A stretch of 64,000 nt of DNA from Shimia isoporae (GTDB lineage Bacteria; Pseudomonadota; Alphaproteobacteria; Rhodobacterales; Rhodobacteraceae), in assembly GCF_004346865.1 (NCBI RefSeq), contig NZ_SMGR01000001.1, positions 1,984,001 to 2,048,000 of the forward strand, written 5' to 3'. The notes below the pieces were generated by a model. That model saw only the letters and a list, made by a program, of their open reading frames with translations, was not told where the DNA came from and ran no database searches. The position numbers and the translations under genes are program-made. Every line of letters begins with the position of its first letter. Within the stretch, counting starts at the first letter, position 1. This document shows, piece after piece, positions 41,685 to 51,142 of the stretch.

Positions 41685-42608
41685 TCAGGCGACCGCGGGA
41701 ATTTCACCGATATGCACACCCGCACCGGGCAAGCGGGCGGCCTGATCAGGCGCACAATCTTCGAAACACCAGGCATCAGGATCGGCAAACAATGTGCGCA
41801 GCAATTCGTTTGTCAGGGAGTGCCCAGCACGGAACCCCCGATAACGACCCAGAATCGGTGCGCCTGCCAGATACAGATCGCCAACTGCGTCCAGCATCTT
41901 GTGTCGCACCGGCTCATCGATGTGGCGGAGCCCGCCAGGGCTCAGAATTTTATCACCGTCAAATACGACAGCGTTTTCTTCGGGGTTCCCACCTAAAGCG
42001 AGACCGTTGGCCTGCATGGCTTCAACGTCTGCTTGCCGACAGAAAGTGCGGCTGTCGCTCAACTCACGAACGAAACTCCCGTTCGACAGCGTGATGCCCT
42101 TGGTCTGCTGACCAATTGCGGCATCTTCAAAGTCGATATGGAACTCCATTTGCATGTCCCGATCAGGGATCAGTTCGGCGCGCGCATCACCACGTGTCAC
42201 CGAGATCGGCTTCAAAACGCGGATTGCGCGCACAGGCGCGTCCTGTTTTACAAGGCCGGCCCGCAGGAAAGCGCGTACAAAGTCTGCCGAGCTGCCATCC
42301 ATGATTGGTACTTCGGAGGAGTCTATCTCGATCAGTGCATTGTGAATACCGCACCCCGCCAGAGCAGCCATAACGTGCTCGATCGTACCAACGGAAACGC
42401 CAGCGCTGTTCACAATGCGGGTACACAAGGCGGTTTGCTCAACGGCGTCCCAGCGGGCTGGAACCAATGCATCCTTGCCAATCACATCAATCCGCTTGAA
42501 CCAGATACCAAAATTCGCTGATGCCGGCTGCACAGTCATGCGCACTGGCTGCCCCGAATGAAGGCCGGTTCCATTAAATGTGACGTTTGTTTTAAGCGTG
42601 GCTTGCAC
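41685..42608 (-). CDS. lpxC: UDP-3-O-acyl-N-acetylglucosamine deacetylase
   Basis: This 307-residue zinc deacetylase carries out the first committed step of lipid A synthesis in the cytoplasm. It starts NVTFNGTGLHSG, then VSVGTIEHVMAAL with the first zinc histidine, followed by HKMLDAVGDLYLAG and RGFRAGHSLTNELLR with the others. Its place after ftsZ is the normal one. There is a terminator between ftsZ and lpxC, so lpxC should have its own promoter in the 209-base gap. Confidence 0.97.
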   Translation of the reverse strand: MQATLKTNVTFNGTGLHSGQPVRMTVQPASANFGIWFKRIDVIGKDALVPARWDAVEQTALCTRIVNSAGVSVGTIEHVMAALAGCGIHNALIEIDSSEVPIMDGSSADFVRAFLRAGLVKQDAPVRAIRVLKPISVTRGDARAELIPDRDMQMEFHIDFEDAAIGQQTKGITLSNGSFVRELSDSRTFCRQADVEAMQANGLALGGNPEENAVVFDGDKILSPGGLRHIDEPVRHKMLDAVGDLYLAGAPILGRYRGFRAGHSLTNELLRTLFADPDAWCFEDCAPDQAARLPGAGVHIGEIPAVA

Positions 42609-42770
42609 AGGTTGCCCCTAAGTGACGCGGCACACCCCAGTTGGCCGCATCATTGAGGTAAAAGGTCAGCGCTGTCACCTCAACTCAATCTTTGTAACGC
42701 TCTGAAACATGGCTGAAACAAATCGGCAGAAGATCGCCAATTGCCTCCTAAACACCTATAAAACAATGAA

Positions 42771-42799
42771 AAAAGCCGCCCCGATTGGGAGCGGCTTTT
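42771..42799 (-). terminator. Terminator of ftsZ
   Basis: AAAAGCCGC (42771-42779) and GCGGCTTTT (42791-42799) form a perfect inverted repeat; on the minus strand the stem ends in a run of T residues. It lies 18 bases after the ftsZ stop. Confidence 0.9.
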
Positions 42800-42817
42800 G
42801 ACGAAATATTTTTGAGA

Positions 42818-44482
42818 TTAGTTAGCCTGGCGACGCAAGAATGCCGGAATCTCGATCCGCTCCTGCTCTGCGTCAGCCTGCTGAGCGGGTTCCGCGGACT
42901 GAACCGTGGGCTGTACAGAAGGCTGCACACGCGGTTGTTGCGCGGCGCGTGGCGCTTGGGCTTCCGCCTGTTGATTACCCGCCATGCGGTTGAACAGGTT
43001 GTTGATACCGAAGCGCGGACGTTCGTCACCTTCAGGAGCCTCGGTCGCTGCCGGTTCCGCCGGACGGGCCGGGGCAGCCGGCGCTTTTTCGACAGCTGCC
43101 TGCAGACGCGCCATCAGTTGCGGCGTCGGCGTTCCCGGCGCGGGGCGCTGCGGGGCAACAAACTCTTCGGTCTCTTCCGCCTGCATCACTGCAGGCTCGG
43201 CTGGAGCTGGCTGGTAAGCCGGTGCAGGAACATCGTCACCACCTGCTGTGGTCGCATCGAAGACAGGTGCCGAAGGCGCCTCTTCTTCGAAGATGTGCTC
43301 CATCTGGTCTTCCGCAGCCGCTGTTTGCGGATCAAGTGTGTCGAATAGACCCGGTTCGCCCGCCACGACCGGTGTCTCGTTGGCTTCCGCGGTCATCGGT
43401 GTCGCAGCCGTTACAGTCGGCGCAACCGGAGTTTCTGTTGCGGGAACGGCAACCTCTGCTGTCGGCAGTGGCGCCGCCATACTACGGCGGGGAAGCGGCA
43501 TCGGGCTTGTGCTTTCCGATGCATCAATTCCGGTTGCAACAACCGAGACGCGCATACCGCCTTCAAGAGAGCCGTCCATCGTAGAGCCCACGATGATGTT
43601 GGCGTCTTCGTCGACCTCTTGACGAATGCGGTTGGCCGCTTCGTCCAGTTCGAACAGTGTCAGATCGTGGCCACCCGTGATGTTGATAAGCACACCCTTC
43701 GCGCCCCGCAGCGAAATCTCGTCCAGCAGCGGGTTTGCGATCGCTTTCTCGGCAGCCTGAATGGCACGGTTCTCACCTTCAGCCTCACCGGTCCCCATCA
43801 TCGCTTTGCCCATCTCGTCCATTACGGCGCGAACGTCCGCGAAGTCGAGGTTGATCAAGCCAGGACGCACCATAAGGTCCGTTACACCCTTTACGCCTTG
43901 ATACAGAACATCGTCTGCCATCGAGAAGGCTTCGGTAAAGGTGGTCTTTTCATTCGCAAGACGGAACAGGTTCTGGTTCGGAATAATGATCAGCGTGTCG
44001 ACCATCTTCTGAAGCTGTTCGACACCCTCTTCAGCCTGCCGCATACGCTTAGCGCCTTCGAACTGGAACGGCTTGGTAACAACGCCCACCGTCAAAACGC
44101 CCAGTTCACGGGCAGCCTGTGCAATAATCGGCGCAGCGCCAGTACCGGTGCCGCCCCCCATACCCGCAGTGATAAAGCACATGTGCGCGCCCGCGAGGTG
44201 ATCTACGATCTGCTCGATGCTTTCCTCTGCAGCGGCAGAGCCCACCGATGGGCGCGCGCCTGCGCCAAGCCCTTCGGTTACCTTCACGCCAAGCTGCACG
44301 CGCTTGTCGGCGTCGCTTTGCTGGAGCGCCTGAGCGTCGGTGTTGGCAACGACGAATTCGACGCCTTCGAGCTCTTTGGCGATCATATTGTTGACCGCGT
44401 TACCACCAGCACCGCCAACACCAAAAACGGTGATACGGGGTTTCAGATCACCCTCATCGGGCATCGTCAGATTCAAAGCCAT
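42818..44482 (-). CDS. ftsZ: Cell division protein FtsZ
   Basis: FtsZ is the tubulin-like GTPase that forms the Z ring. The GTP-binding signature GGGTGTG is at residues 109-115, with [10 protein letters not shown] at 21-30. After about residue 320 a long Ala/Pro/Glu/Thr-rich linker of about 220 residues follows, ending in the conserved C-terminal peptide [10 protein letters not shown] that binds FtsA. With 554 residues it is far longer than E. coli FtsZ (383) because of the linker, as is common in Alphaproteobacteria. The 354-base gap before it holds DnaA-box-like and GANTC sites. Confidence 0.98.
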   Translation of the reverse strand: MALNLTMPDEGDLKPRITVFGVGGAGGNAVNNMIAKELEGVEFVVANTDAQALQQSDADKRVQLGVKVTEGLGAGARPSVGSAAAEESIEQIVDHLAGAHMCFITAGMGGGTGTGAAPIIAQAARELGVLTVGVVTKPFQFEGAKRMRQAEEGVEQLQKMVDTLIIIPNQNLFRLANEKTTFTEAFSMADDVLYQGVKGVTDLMVRPGLINLDFADVRAVMDEMGKAMMGTGEAEGENRAIQAAEKAIANPLLDEISLRGAKGVLINITGGHDLTLFELDEAANRIRQEVDEDANIIVGSTMDGSLEGGMRVSVVATGIDASESTSPMPLPRRSMAAPLPTAEVAVPATETPVAPTVTAATPMTAEANETPVVAGEPGLFDTLDPQTAAAEDQMEHIFEEEAPSAPVFDATTAGGDDVPAPAYQPAPAEPAVMQAEETEEFVAPQRPAPGTPTPQLMARLQAAVEKAPAAPARPAEPAATEAPEGDERPRFGINNLFNRMAGNQQAEAQAPRAAQQPRVQPSVQPTVQSAEPAQQADAEQERIEIPAFLRRQAN

Positions 44483-44836
44483 AGAACTGTCCGCCTGTTT
44501 TGTTTCTCTCCCCGCTTACGCCGGGAATTATTCTGCCTTCTCAACAGGTATTATTACCCACGCTTTCAGGAATCGTCATCCCCAAAAGCACGAAAGACCA
44601 CAAAATATAGCCAAAAAAGCCATGAAATCCGCGGCATTTCGCTCAAATGCATAGATTTTGCGGGTTTTCAAAAATCCCCCACAAACACGAGAAATACTCC
44701 CGTCGGAAACACCCAAACGGAGAGACTCACATCGCACTATTGGAGGCCACTGCTCGGCCTGCTTGCCCGCACTTATACACGGTTATCCACAAGCTTATCC
44801 CAAGGCCAATCAGCCGTCACCCCCGAAAATGACGTC
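44483..44836 (-). promoter_or_regulatory. ftsA-ftsZ intergenic control region
   Basis: This 354-base gap holds no gene. It contains three consecutive DnaA-box-like motifs near ftsA (44773-44803) and two GANTC sites: GAATC at 44570-44574 and GACTC at 44724-44728. A third, GATTC at 44470-44474, lies just inside the start of ftsZ. GANTC is the CcrM methylation site, and in Caulobacter both DnaA and CcrM control ftsZ. The region is the only long gap in the ftsI-ftsA block and probably carries a separate ftsZ promoter. Confidence 0.6.
44773..44803 (+). promoter_or_regulatory. Three consecutive DnaA-box-like motifs upstream of ftsZ
   Basis: TTATACACG (44773-44781, one mismatch), TTATCCACA (44783-44791, perfect) and TTATCCCAA (44795-44803, two mismatches) lie within 31 bases in the same orientation, between the ftsA stop and the ftsZ promoter region. 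Confidence 0.65.
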
Positions 44837-46171
44837 TCACCAATTGTCCTTGAACCATTTCACTGCACGCTTGAGTGACCGAACCGGATAGCGCTCCACA
44901 GGCAAGTCGAAGTCCCACCACTCATCCTGCGGGTGCGTCGCAAACAGACACATTCCGACTGCACTGGCAAAAGCAGGACCCGTGGCCGCCTGCGGCAAGC
45001 CGTGCACACGCATCGGACGCCCCAGCCGGACTTGCTGCCCAAGAATTTTGGAGGCGAGCCCATCCAGACCAGGAATCTGGCTCCCGCCACCTGTCAGGAC
45101 GATCTGCTGGCTGGGCAGATGCTCGAAACCGGCAATGTCCAGTCGGGTACGAACTTCCTCAAGAATTTCCTCAACGCGCGGCCGCATGATCCCGATCAAT
45201 TCAGCGCGGCTTACTGTACGTCGGTCATGCTCCCAATCACCCGTGTCGCCCTCAAGCTCGATCATTTCGCGGTCATCCATGCCCGTGGCGTGAACGCCGC
45301 CGTAAAATGTCTTGATCCGCTCGGCGTTGGCAGTCGGCACCTGGAGTCCCATCGAGATGTCGCTGGTGACATGCTCTCCCCCCATACGAACAGTGTCCGC
45401 ATAGATCATGTGCTTCTTCATAAAAATGGAAAGGCTGGTTGCTCCACCACCCATGTCGATACACGCCGCGCCAAGCTCCTGCTCGTCTTCGACCAGAGCC
45501 GACATGCCGGACACATAGGCCGAACTTGCGATCCCTGCGAGCTCAAGGTCACAGCGCTTTACGCAATAGGCGAGGTTCTGAATAGCAACCTCGTCTACAG
45601 TCAGCATATGCATGTCCGTCGTTAGAGTTTGCCCAACTTGCCCGCGTGGATCACCAAGGCCCGAACGATGGTCCAAAGCAAAGTTCACCGGCTGTGCATG
45701 CAAGACTTCACGCCCTGCGCCATAGTCTGGAACGTCGCATGCCGCCAGTACACGCGCCACATCCTGCTCTGAAACAACTTCAGCTTCCACATCAACGCTG
45801 CCATCCAGCCCGTAGGACCGCGGCTCGGCTCCCGAGAAGCAGGCAATCACGTGATCAACACGGATTTTCGCCATCTTTTGGGCAGCCTGAATTGCAGTTC
45901 GGATTGCGCGCTCTGTTTCCTGCATTGCGCTGATCTCGCCAAATCGCACTCCGCGCGACCTTGTCGTCGCCGCACCAATCACGCGAAACCCGCTTTGCCC
46001 GGCCATCGATCCGATGCCGTCAGCCGCATTCAACCGGTCTGTGCCGTCAAATCGCAGAACCAGACAGGCGATCTTGGAACTACCCACATCCAGAACCGCA
46101 ACCACGCCCCTTTGCATCGCCGCTTTGCGCATGTTGCGCATGGCCCGTTGGGATTCGTAAAGCTCTGTCAT
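44837..46171 (-). CDS. ftsA: Cell division protein FtsA
   Basis: FtsA is the actin-like ATPase that ties FtsZ to the membrane. Its 444 residues include the ATPase start VVAVLDVGSSKIACLV, the 1C subdomain, and IDMGGGATSLSIF, the phosphate-binding loop. The C-terminal tail ends in WDFDLPVERYPVRSLKRAVKWFKDNW, a basic amphipathic helix for membrane binding. It begins one base after the ftsQ stop, so both are coupled. A 354-base gap separates it from ftsZ. Confidence 0.97.
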   Translation of the reverse strand: MTELYESQRAMRNMRKAAMQRGVVAVLDVGSSKIACLVLRFDGTDRLNAADGIGSMAGQSGFRVIGAATTRSRGVRFGEISAMQETERAIRTAIQAAQKMAKIRVDHVIACFSGAEPRSYGLDGSVDVEAEVVSEQDVARVLAACDVPDYGAGREVLHAQPVNFALDHRSGLGDPRGQVGQTLTTDMHMLTVDEVAIQNLAYCVKRCDLELAGIASSAYVSGMSALVEDEQELGAACIDMGGGATSLSIFMKKHMIYADTVRMGGEHVTSDISMGLQVPTANAERIKTFYGGVHATGMDDREMIELEGDTGDWEHDRRTVSRAELIGIMRPRVEEILEEVRTRLDIAGFEHLPSQQIVLTGGGSQIPGLDGLASKILGQQVRLGRPMRVHGLPQAATGPAFASAVGMCLFATHPQDEWWDFDLPVERYPVRSLKRAVKWFKDNW

Positions 46172-46172
46172 C

Positions 46173-47042
46173 TCAATTATTCCCTGCAGAGAGCTGGCTA
46201 ATCCGCCACCATTCTTCTACCGCCGCCTGCGTCAGCCGGATTGTCGGCCGCGCAGCAAGGCGCATATCCACCACCACCAAATCACGCTCAAACATGTCAT
46301 GAGCGCCGTTCAGAGCGATCACCCGTTCAAGAGCCTGCACGGCGCCTGTCTCGGGCAACAAAATGCGCTGCTTGCGATCCAGCACGAGATCCCAACGGCG
46401 CTGCCCAACGCGCACAAGGCCAATGACACGGTCTCCGAGCGGCTTAGCTGCCGCAAAAAGCTTCATGGCCTCGCCCACATGGCCGTCGCCGCCTTCGCCC
46501 GCGATCAACGGTTTTGAAGGGTGATCCAGCATGGCCACCATTGGCTGTGTGACATTGCCTTCGATGTCGACCAACGCGAGGCCCTGATGCGTACGCCAGA
46601 GGGCAACCGGCGTGCGCTCTTCAACATTGAACTGCAAAATGCCGCCTGGACGAATGCGCACCGCGACGCTGGCAATCCCCGGCAACTCCTCGGCGCGCTC
46701 TTGAATTTCTGACAGCTCAAGATCGAAGCTGCTGATCGGAAAATCCAAAGACAGAACCTCGCGGATGTCTTCCGCAGTGCTTTCCGACGCACCGTCAATG
46801 GCCATCGCATTGACCATGAACTCCGGTCGGGTCGCCAATTCGCGCCGGAACTCTGCAATTGTCAGGTTCAGTTGATCCCGACGACCTTCATCCGATAGCC
46901 ACCACATACCCGCCCCAAGAACGACTGCAAACGGCAAAACCGTCCGCAGTGCCAAGCGAAACAACGGTGTCAGGAAAAGCCGCTCCATGCGGTATTTCCA
47001 GCGCGAAGGCGCCGGATCGGCGCGGTGGGTCACCTGTCGCAT
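46173..47042 (-). CDS. ftsQ: Cell division protein FtsQ
   Basis: FtsQ is the bitopic divisome protein that links early and late division proteins. The 289 residues comprise a cytoplasmic N-terminus, one helix (about 30-48, RLALRTVLPFAVVLGAGMWWL), a POTRA domain (residues about 75-145, starting EFMVNAMAIDGAS) and the beta domain. Its start lies within ddl, with a 13-base overlap, so it is translated with ddl. Confidence 0.95.
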   Translation of the reverse strand: MRQVTHRADPAPSRWKYRMERLFLTPLFRLALRTVLPFAVVLGAGMWWLSDEGRRDQLNLTIAEFRRELATRPEFMVNAMAIDGASESTAEDIREVLSLDFPISSFDLELSEIQERAEELPGIASVAVRIRPGGILQFNVEERTPVALWRTHQGLALVDIEGNVTQPMVAMLDHPSKPLIAGEGGDGHVGEAMKLFAAAKPLGDRVIGLVRVGQRRWDLVLDRKQRILLPETGAVQALERVIALNGAHDMFERDLVVVDMRLAARPTIRLTQAAVEEWWRISQLSAGNN

Positions 47043-47944
47043 GACGCGTCCTCCACGATCCAGCTACAGAACTCGGGAAAGGTCATACCGGCATGCGCGG
47101 CCTGCTCCGGCGAAAGAGAAGTCGGCGTCATTCCAGGTTGGGTATTGGTTTCAAGCAGGATCAAGCCGTCCAGCCCTCGGGCCTCATCCCATCGAAAGTC
47201 GGTACGGGTGACACCTTTGCACCCCAGCGCGTTGTGCGCCCGTATCGCATACTCGAGACATGCATCGTAAATCTCTTGCGGTACGTTTGCCGGAATTTCG
47301 TGACGCGACCCGCCTTCTGCATATTTGGCTTCGTAGTCGTACCAGCCATCGGTGATGATATCGGTCACGCCAAGCGCACGATCGCCCATCACTGTGGTCG
47401 TAAGCTCCCGACCGGGCGCATAGGTTTCGACCATCACGTTCTCAGGCATGTCCTCGGACAATTTTGGAGGGGTGTTGGCACCTTCGTTGACAATATAGAT
47501 GCCAACAGAACTGCCCTCATTGTTGGGCTTCACCACATATGGCGGCTCCATCAGGTGGCGCGCAGAGACCTCTTTCTTTGCGGCAATCACGCTCTCAACG
47601 ACCGGCAGTCCTGCCCGCTTGAAAACGTCCTTTGAGCGCTGCTTGTCCATCGCGAGCGCAGAGGCGAGCACTCCGGAATGCGAATAGGGAATCCTCAGCC
47701 ACTCGAGCAAACCCTGCACACAGCCGTCTTCGCCCCAACGGCCATGCAGGGCATTGAAAACCACATCAGGAGAGATTTCACCAAGGCGCGCAGCAACGTC
47801 GGGGCCGGCATCGACCTCAACCACTTCATAGCCTGCTTCCCGCAGTGCGGCTGCGCATTCACGCCCTGTCGACAGTGACACCTCGCGCTCAGCAGAGGGT
47901 CCACCCATCAATACCGCCACTTTGGGGTTTGTCCCGCTCGACAT
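47030..47944 (-). CDS. ddl: D-alanine-D-alanine ligase
   Basis: This 304-residue ATP-grasp enzyme makes D-Ala-D-Ala for the peptidoglycan stem. VLMGGPSAEREVSLSTG is the N-terminal motif with the conserved Glu, HGRWGEDG follows, and VVKPNNEGSSVGIY and the late LETNTQPGMTPTSL are also present. It starts 126 bases after murB ends and overlaps ftsQ by 13 bases. The 126-base gap upstream contains only a possible short promoter. Confidence 0.97.
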   Translation of the reverse strand: MSSGTNPKVAVLMGGPSAEREVSLSTGRECAAALREAGYEVVEVDAGPDVAARLGEISPDVVFNALHGRWGEDGCVQGLLEWLRIPYSHSGVLASALAMDKQRSKDVFKRAGLPVVESVIAAKKEVSARHLMEPPYVVKPNNEGSSVGIYIVNEGANTPPKLSEDMPENVMVETYAPGRELTTTVMGDRALGVTDIITDGWYDYEAKYAEGGSRHEIPANVPQEIYDACLEYAIRAHNALGCKGVTRTDFRWDEARGLDGLILLETNTQPGMTPTSLSPEQAAHAGMTFPEFCSWIVEDASCDR

Positions 47945-48070
47945 AACCCTACGTGCCTCAATGTCCCGAGCCGATCTTTGTCTGGCTCTTGTTATTTAGG
48001 GCGTTTCGCCCGTTACCTGCGTTCGCTGTCCGGCCATAATTTTGTGCCTGTTGCCGGTTCAGCTTTGCCT

Positions 48071-48997
48071 TCATTCGCTTATCGGTTCACCGATGCGCAT
48101 GATTTCCCACTGTAAATCTATTCCACTGTTTTGGAAAACCCTTTTTCTCACTTCCTCACCCAGATTTTCCAGATCCGAGGCAGTTGCGTTGTCCGCATTT
48201 ATCATAAAGTTGGAATGCATTTCGCTCATCTGGGCTCCACCTACCCGCGCACCACGCATTCCTGCATCGTCAATGACTTTCCAGGCCTTGAGATCATGTA
48301 CATCATCGGATTTGCCTGTTGAACTGAAGCCCGCGGGATTGCGAAAGGTGCTACCAGCACTCCGTTCTTTTGTGGGCTGCGTTGCATCACGCTTGGTCAG
48401 TTGATCAATCATTCGAGCTTCGAGGTCTTCCGGATTTCCACTTGGCCCTTCAAGAACGGCTTCAACCAGCACGCAACCGTGTTGCAGGTCTGTCTGCCGG
48501 TATTGAAACTGAAGGTCTTCTGCGGTCAATTTTACAATCTCACCCGCACGCGTAACGGCTGTCGCCTCGACGAAAACGTCCGCTATATAGCTGCCATAGC
48601 AACCGGCGTTCATGCGAACCGCGCCGCCGATTGCACCCGGGATCGTGCGCAAAAATGTGAGATCAACTCCCGCTGCCGCCGCTTTTCGCGCTACGTGGGC
48701 GTCCAGTGCCGCCGCACCCGCACGAACACGGTTGCCTTCGATTTCAATACCATTGAACCCACGCCCAAGACGGACCACGACCGCCCTTAGCCCGCCATCG
48801 CGCACAATTAAATTACTTCCGACACCCATCGGAAAAACGTCTATGCCAGCAGGCAAGGCCTTCTGAAATGCAGACAGATCCTCAATATCTGCGGGTTGGA
48901 ACAGGAAGTCCGCAGGCCCGCCTACACGCAGCCACGTTAAATCGGAGAGCACCTTGTTTTCGGTCAGTTTACCACGCGGCCGGGGCATTGCTGTCAT
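48071..48997 (-). CDS. murB: UDP-N-acetylenolpyruvoylglucosamine reductase
   Basis: This 308-residue FAD enzyme reduces the enolpyruvyl group to form UDP-MurNAc. [15 protein letters not shown] binds [15 protein letters not shown] and [17 protein letters not shown] are the substrate loops, and [10 protein letters not shown] carries the catalytic serine. It starts 70 bases after the small membrane protein gene upstream. Confidence 0.97.
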   Translation of the reverse strand: MTAMPRPRGKLTENKVLSDLTWLRVGGPADFLFQPADIEDLSAFQKALPAGIDVFPMGVGSNLIVRDGGLRAVVVRLGRGFNGIEIEGNRVRAGAAALDAHVARKAAAAGVDLTFLRTIPGAIGGAVRMNAGCYGSYIADVFVEATAVTRAGEIVKLTAEDLQFQYRQTDLQHGCVLVEAVLEGPSGNPEDLEARMIDQLTKRDATQPTKERSAGSTFRNPAGFSSTGKSDDVHDLKAWKVIDDAGMRGARVGGAQMSEMHSNFMINADNATASDLENLGEEVRKRVFQNSGIDLQWEIMRIGEPISE

Positions 48998-49067
48998 CTG
49001 GAAACTCCTGTGAATTTGAACGAAGCGATACCGAAGGCGCTAGTCCTGAGCAAGCCCATGCGCGTTG

Positions 49068-49376
49068 TCAGCCAACCCGCCGTTTTTGTCCCTGGGCGAA
49101 CAAAAGCCAAGCCGTCGCCAAAGAGACCGCCAAAGCGCCCAGCATCCACCAGCGATAGCCTTGCAACCTTTCAAGCTCGATCATTTCTTCTTCGGTGACC
49201 ATGACACCCAAGGTTAGGTCAAAGAGCAACAAAAGCGCCGCCAGGCTCAAAACAATGCCCTGTGCCCTCTTCAAATGCTCACGCCGATCTCGCTTGCCTG
49301 CCACGAAGCCGTAGACAGGAAACAACAACACGCAAAACCAGATCAGAGCACTCAAGCCTAATGCGAGGTCCAACAT
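49068..49376 (-). CDS. Small membrane protein upstream of murB
   Basis: The family was not recognised. The protein has 102 residues and three predicted membrane helices (about 5-25, 38-57 and 73-94) with a charged loop KRDRREHLKRAQ. The ATG at 49376 overlaps the stop of the upstream DUF2484 gene as ATGA; a longer frame to 49436 would overlap that gene. It belongs to a run of coupled small membrane proteins between the APC permease and murB. Confidence 0.75.
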   Translation of the reverse strand: MLDLALGLSALIWFCVLLFPVYGFVAGKRDRREHLKRAQGIVLSLAALLLLFDLTLGVMVTEEEMIELERLQGYRWWMLGALAVSLATAWLLFAQGQKRRVG

Positions 49377-49621
49377 CAGCTCACCCGCCTCTTCAGCCAG
49401 AGCCAAGCGTAGTACACCGGCCAGCGCATAATCCATCCGCCCATGATCAGCAGGATCAAAGCGACCCAGGGACCATTTTGGACATACACGCCAATCAGTA
49501 TTGGCACGCCAATCGCGATCATGAAGTACGCGAATTTCCAGAGATGGTCCTTACTGGGAAACATCGCCCTGAAGTTGGCAGCCACCAGCCAAAGACACGC
49601 CAGACCAAGTGAGAGGGTCAT
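49376..49621 (-). CDS. DUF2484 family small membrane protein (second copy)
   Basis: This 81-residue protein has three hydrophobic segments and begins MTLSLGLACLWLVAANFRAM, the same pattern as the preceding gene product. DUF2484 proteins are small Rhodobacterales membrane proteins encoded beside murB and murC; their function is unknown. It overlaps the preceding gene by ATGA (49618-49621) and the next by ATGA (49376-49379). Confidence 0.82.
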   Translation of the reverse strand: MTLSLGLACLWLVAANFRAMFPSKDHLWKFAYFMIAIGVPILIGVYVQNGPWVALILLIMGGWIMRWPVYYAWLWLKRRVS

Positions 49622-49875
49622 TTCGGCACCTCTTCCGTCGGAAGCCCAAGCGCCTTGCGACCAAAAAAGACCAGCGGCTTGCGGAACATCGAGACAAAAC
49701 CAAACAAAGCCGCAGCGCCAAACCAGAAACCGTGGTCATGCCAAATCACACCGATCAGAACCGGAGCAACCAGTAACAACGCCACTCCCGGCACATACTG
49801 GTATCGCATCGGTAGCATCGCGACACCCGTCGCTGCCAAAACCCAGAAGCAGGCAAGCTTTAGTGCCAGACTCAT
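49618..49875 (-). CDS. DUF2484 family small membrane protein (first copy)
   Basis: This 85-residue protein starts MSLALKLACFWVLAATGVAMLP and has three hydrophobic segments and a basic tail. It resembles the next gene product, suggesting tandem duplication. It starts directly after the stop of the APC permease (TGA then ATG with no gap) and overlaps the next gene by ATGA. Function unknown; position inside the mur cluster is the only clue. Confidence 0.82.
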   Translation of the reverse strand: MSLALKLACFWVLAATGVAMLPMRYQYVPGVALLLVAPVLIGVIWHDHGFWFGAAALFGFVSMFRKPLVFFGRKALGLPTEEVPK

Positions 49876-51114
49876 TCATATTCCTCCCAAGAACAGCGCC
49901 AAGGCGCCCAAAGACAGCACCAACCCCAGAACGGGCACTGCCATTGAAACCCGAAACGGGGATTCCGGCTCTCGCCGTTTTAACACGATCAAAGCACCAT
50001 TCATGACAACAAACGCGCTCAACAATATAATAGACGTGACCTCAGCCAGCTTTGCCACATTGGCGCTCATGGCGGCGGCAATGACCAAGCCCCCCACCAA
50101 AACAGTGGCGCTATAGGGCGTGCCCCGTTTTGGGTGCACATGGTGAAACACAGCCAGTGCGCGGCTGCGACGCCCCAAACCGAATAGAACACGGCTGGCC
50201 ATCACAATTTGCGCCAAAACGCCATTCAGTGCCGCAAAGACAGCAATTCCAGCAAGGATCGCGCCGGTCGCCGCGCTGTCCCGAGTTTGCAGTACAAGCA
50301 CCAATGGACTCTCGCTGCCTGCCAACGCCTGCATTGGAACAACCCTTACTGTAACCCACGTCACCAAGGCGTAGACCAACGTCGTCAATACAAGCGACAC
50401 CACAATTGCTCTGGGAATATTCCGTTCGGGGCGCTCCACCTCTTCCGCCATGTTCACGATGTCTTCAAACCCGATGAAAGCAAAGAACGCCAAAACTGCC
50501 GCCGTCCCGATCGCAGCCCAAGGCCATTCGGTGAAACCGGGAGCCGTTGCATTTTGCCAGTCGGGCGACAGAGGCGCATCCCATCCGGCCCAGACAACCA
50601 GAGCAAGCCCTGCAAGTTCGACGATAGTGAACACCGCCGCGAGAGCGAGGCTTTCCATAACCCCATAAAGGGCAACGGCTGTCAGGAGAATGGCCAAGAC
50701 GACAATCGCTGCCACCTCAGGGACTGTCACCAGCGCCAGTAAATACCCCGCACCGCCACGCAGTACTGCGGCGGCCGACACAACACCGGTAGCGACTATC
50801 GCAAGACCGACGATCACCGCCACAGCTTGCGACCGGAAGGCCTTATGAACAAAAGCAGCCTCTCCTGCCGCCTCGGGGATACGGGCAGACAGCTCGCCGT
50901 AGCTTAATGCCGTTGGAGCCGCGACAAGGCCGGCAAGCAAAAACGCTATAGGTGCATAGATCCCGGCTTCGCCCGCCACAGCACCGACGAGCACGTAAAT
51001 CCCCGCACCCACCATAACGCCAACGCCATAAGCGATGAGCAGGCCCAGACCCACATTGCGTTTGAGATGTTCCGACACGTCTGCCCTCAAGTCTTTTTCT
51101 AGAAAAGAGGTCAA
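49876..51114 (-). CDS. APC-family amino acid permease
   Basis: This 412-residue protein has about 12 membrane helices of the amino acid-polyamine-organocation superfamily. GVGVMVGAGIYVLVGAVAGEAG is helix 1 with the unwound GAGIY region, and AFFAFIGFEDIVNMAEEVERPERNIPRAI is the helix 6 region. The substrate is unknown. It sits between murC (28 bases upstream) and a DUF2484 gene directly adjoining its stop, an unusual place for a permease. Confidence 0.9.
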   Translation of the reverse strand: MTSFLEKDLRADVSEHLKRNVGLGLLIAYGVGVMVGAGIYVLVGAVAGEAGIYAPIAFLLAGLVAAPTALSYGELSARIPEAAGEAAFVHKAFRSQAVAVIVGLAIVATGVVSAAAVLRGGAGYLLALVTVPEVAAIVVLAILLTAVALYGVMESLALAAVFTIVELAGLALVVWAGWDAPLSPDWQNATAPGFTEWPWAAIGTAAVLAFFAFIGFEDIVNMAEEVERPERNIPRAIVVSLVLTTLVYALVTWVTVRVVPMQALAGSESPLVLVLQTRDSAATGAILAGIAVFAALNGVLAQIVMASRVLFGLGRRSRALAVFHHVHPKRGTPYSATVLVGGLVIAAAMSANVAKLAEVTSIILLSAFVVMNGALIVLKRREPESPFRVSMAVPVLGLVLSLGALALFLGGI

Positions 51115-51142
51115 ATGAACGGAAATTTCCAGTGGTTTTTAG

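Noticed and set aside
43619-44878. A 419-codon rightward open frame
   Set aside because: It is antisense to ftsZ and the ftsA-ftsZ gap, and its text lacks any domain pattern.
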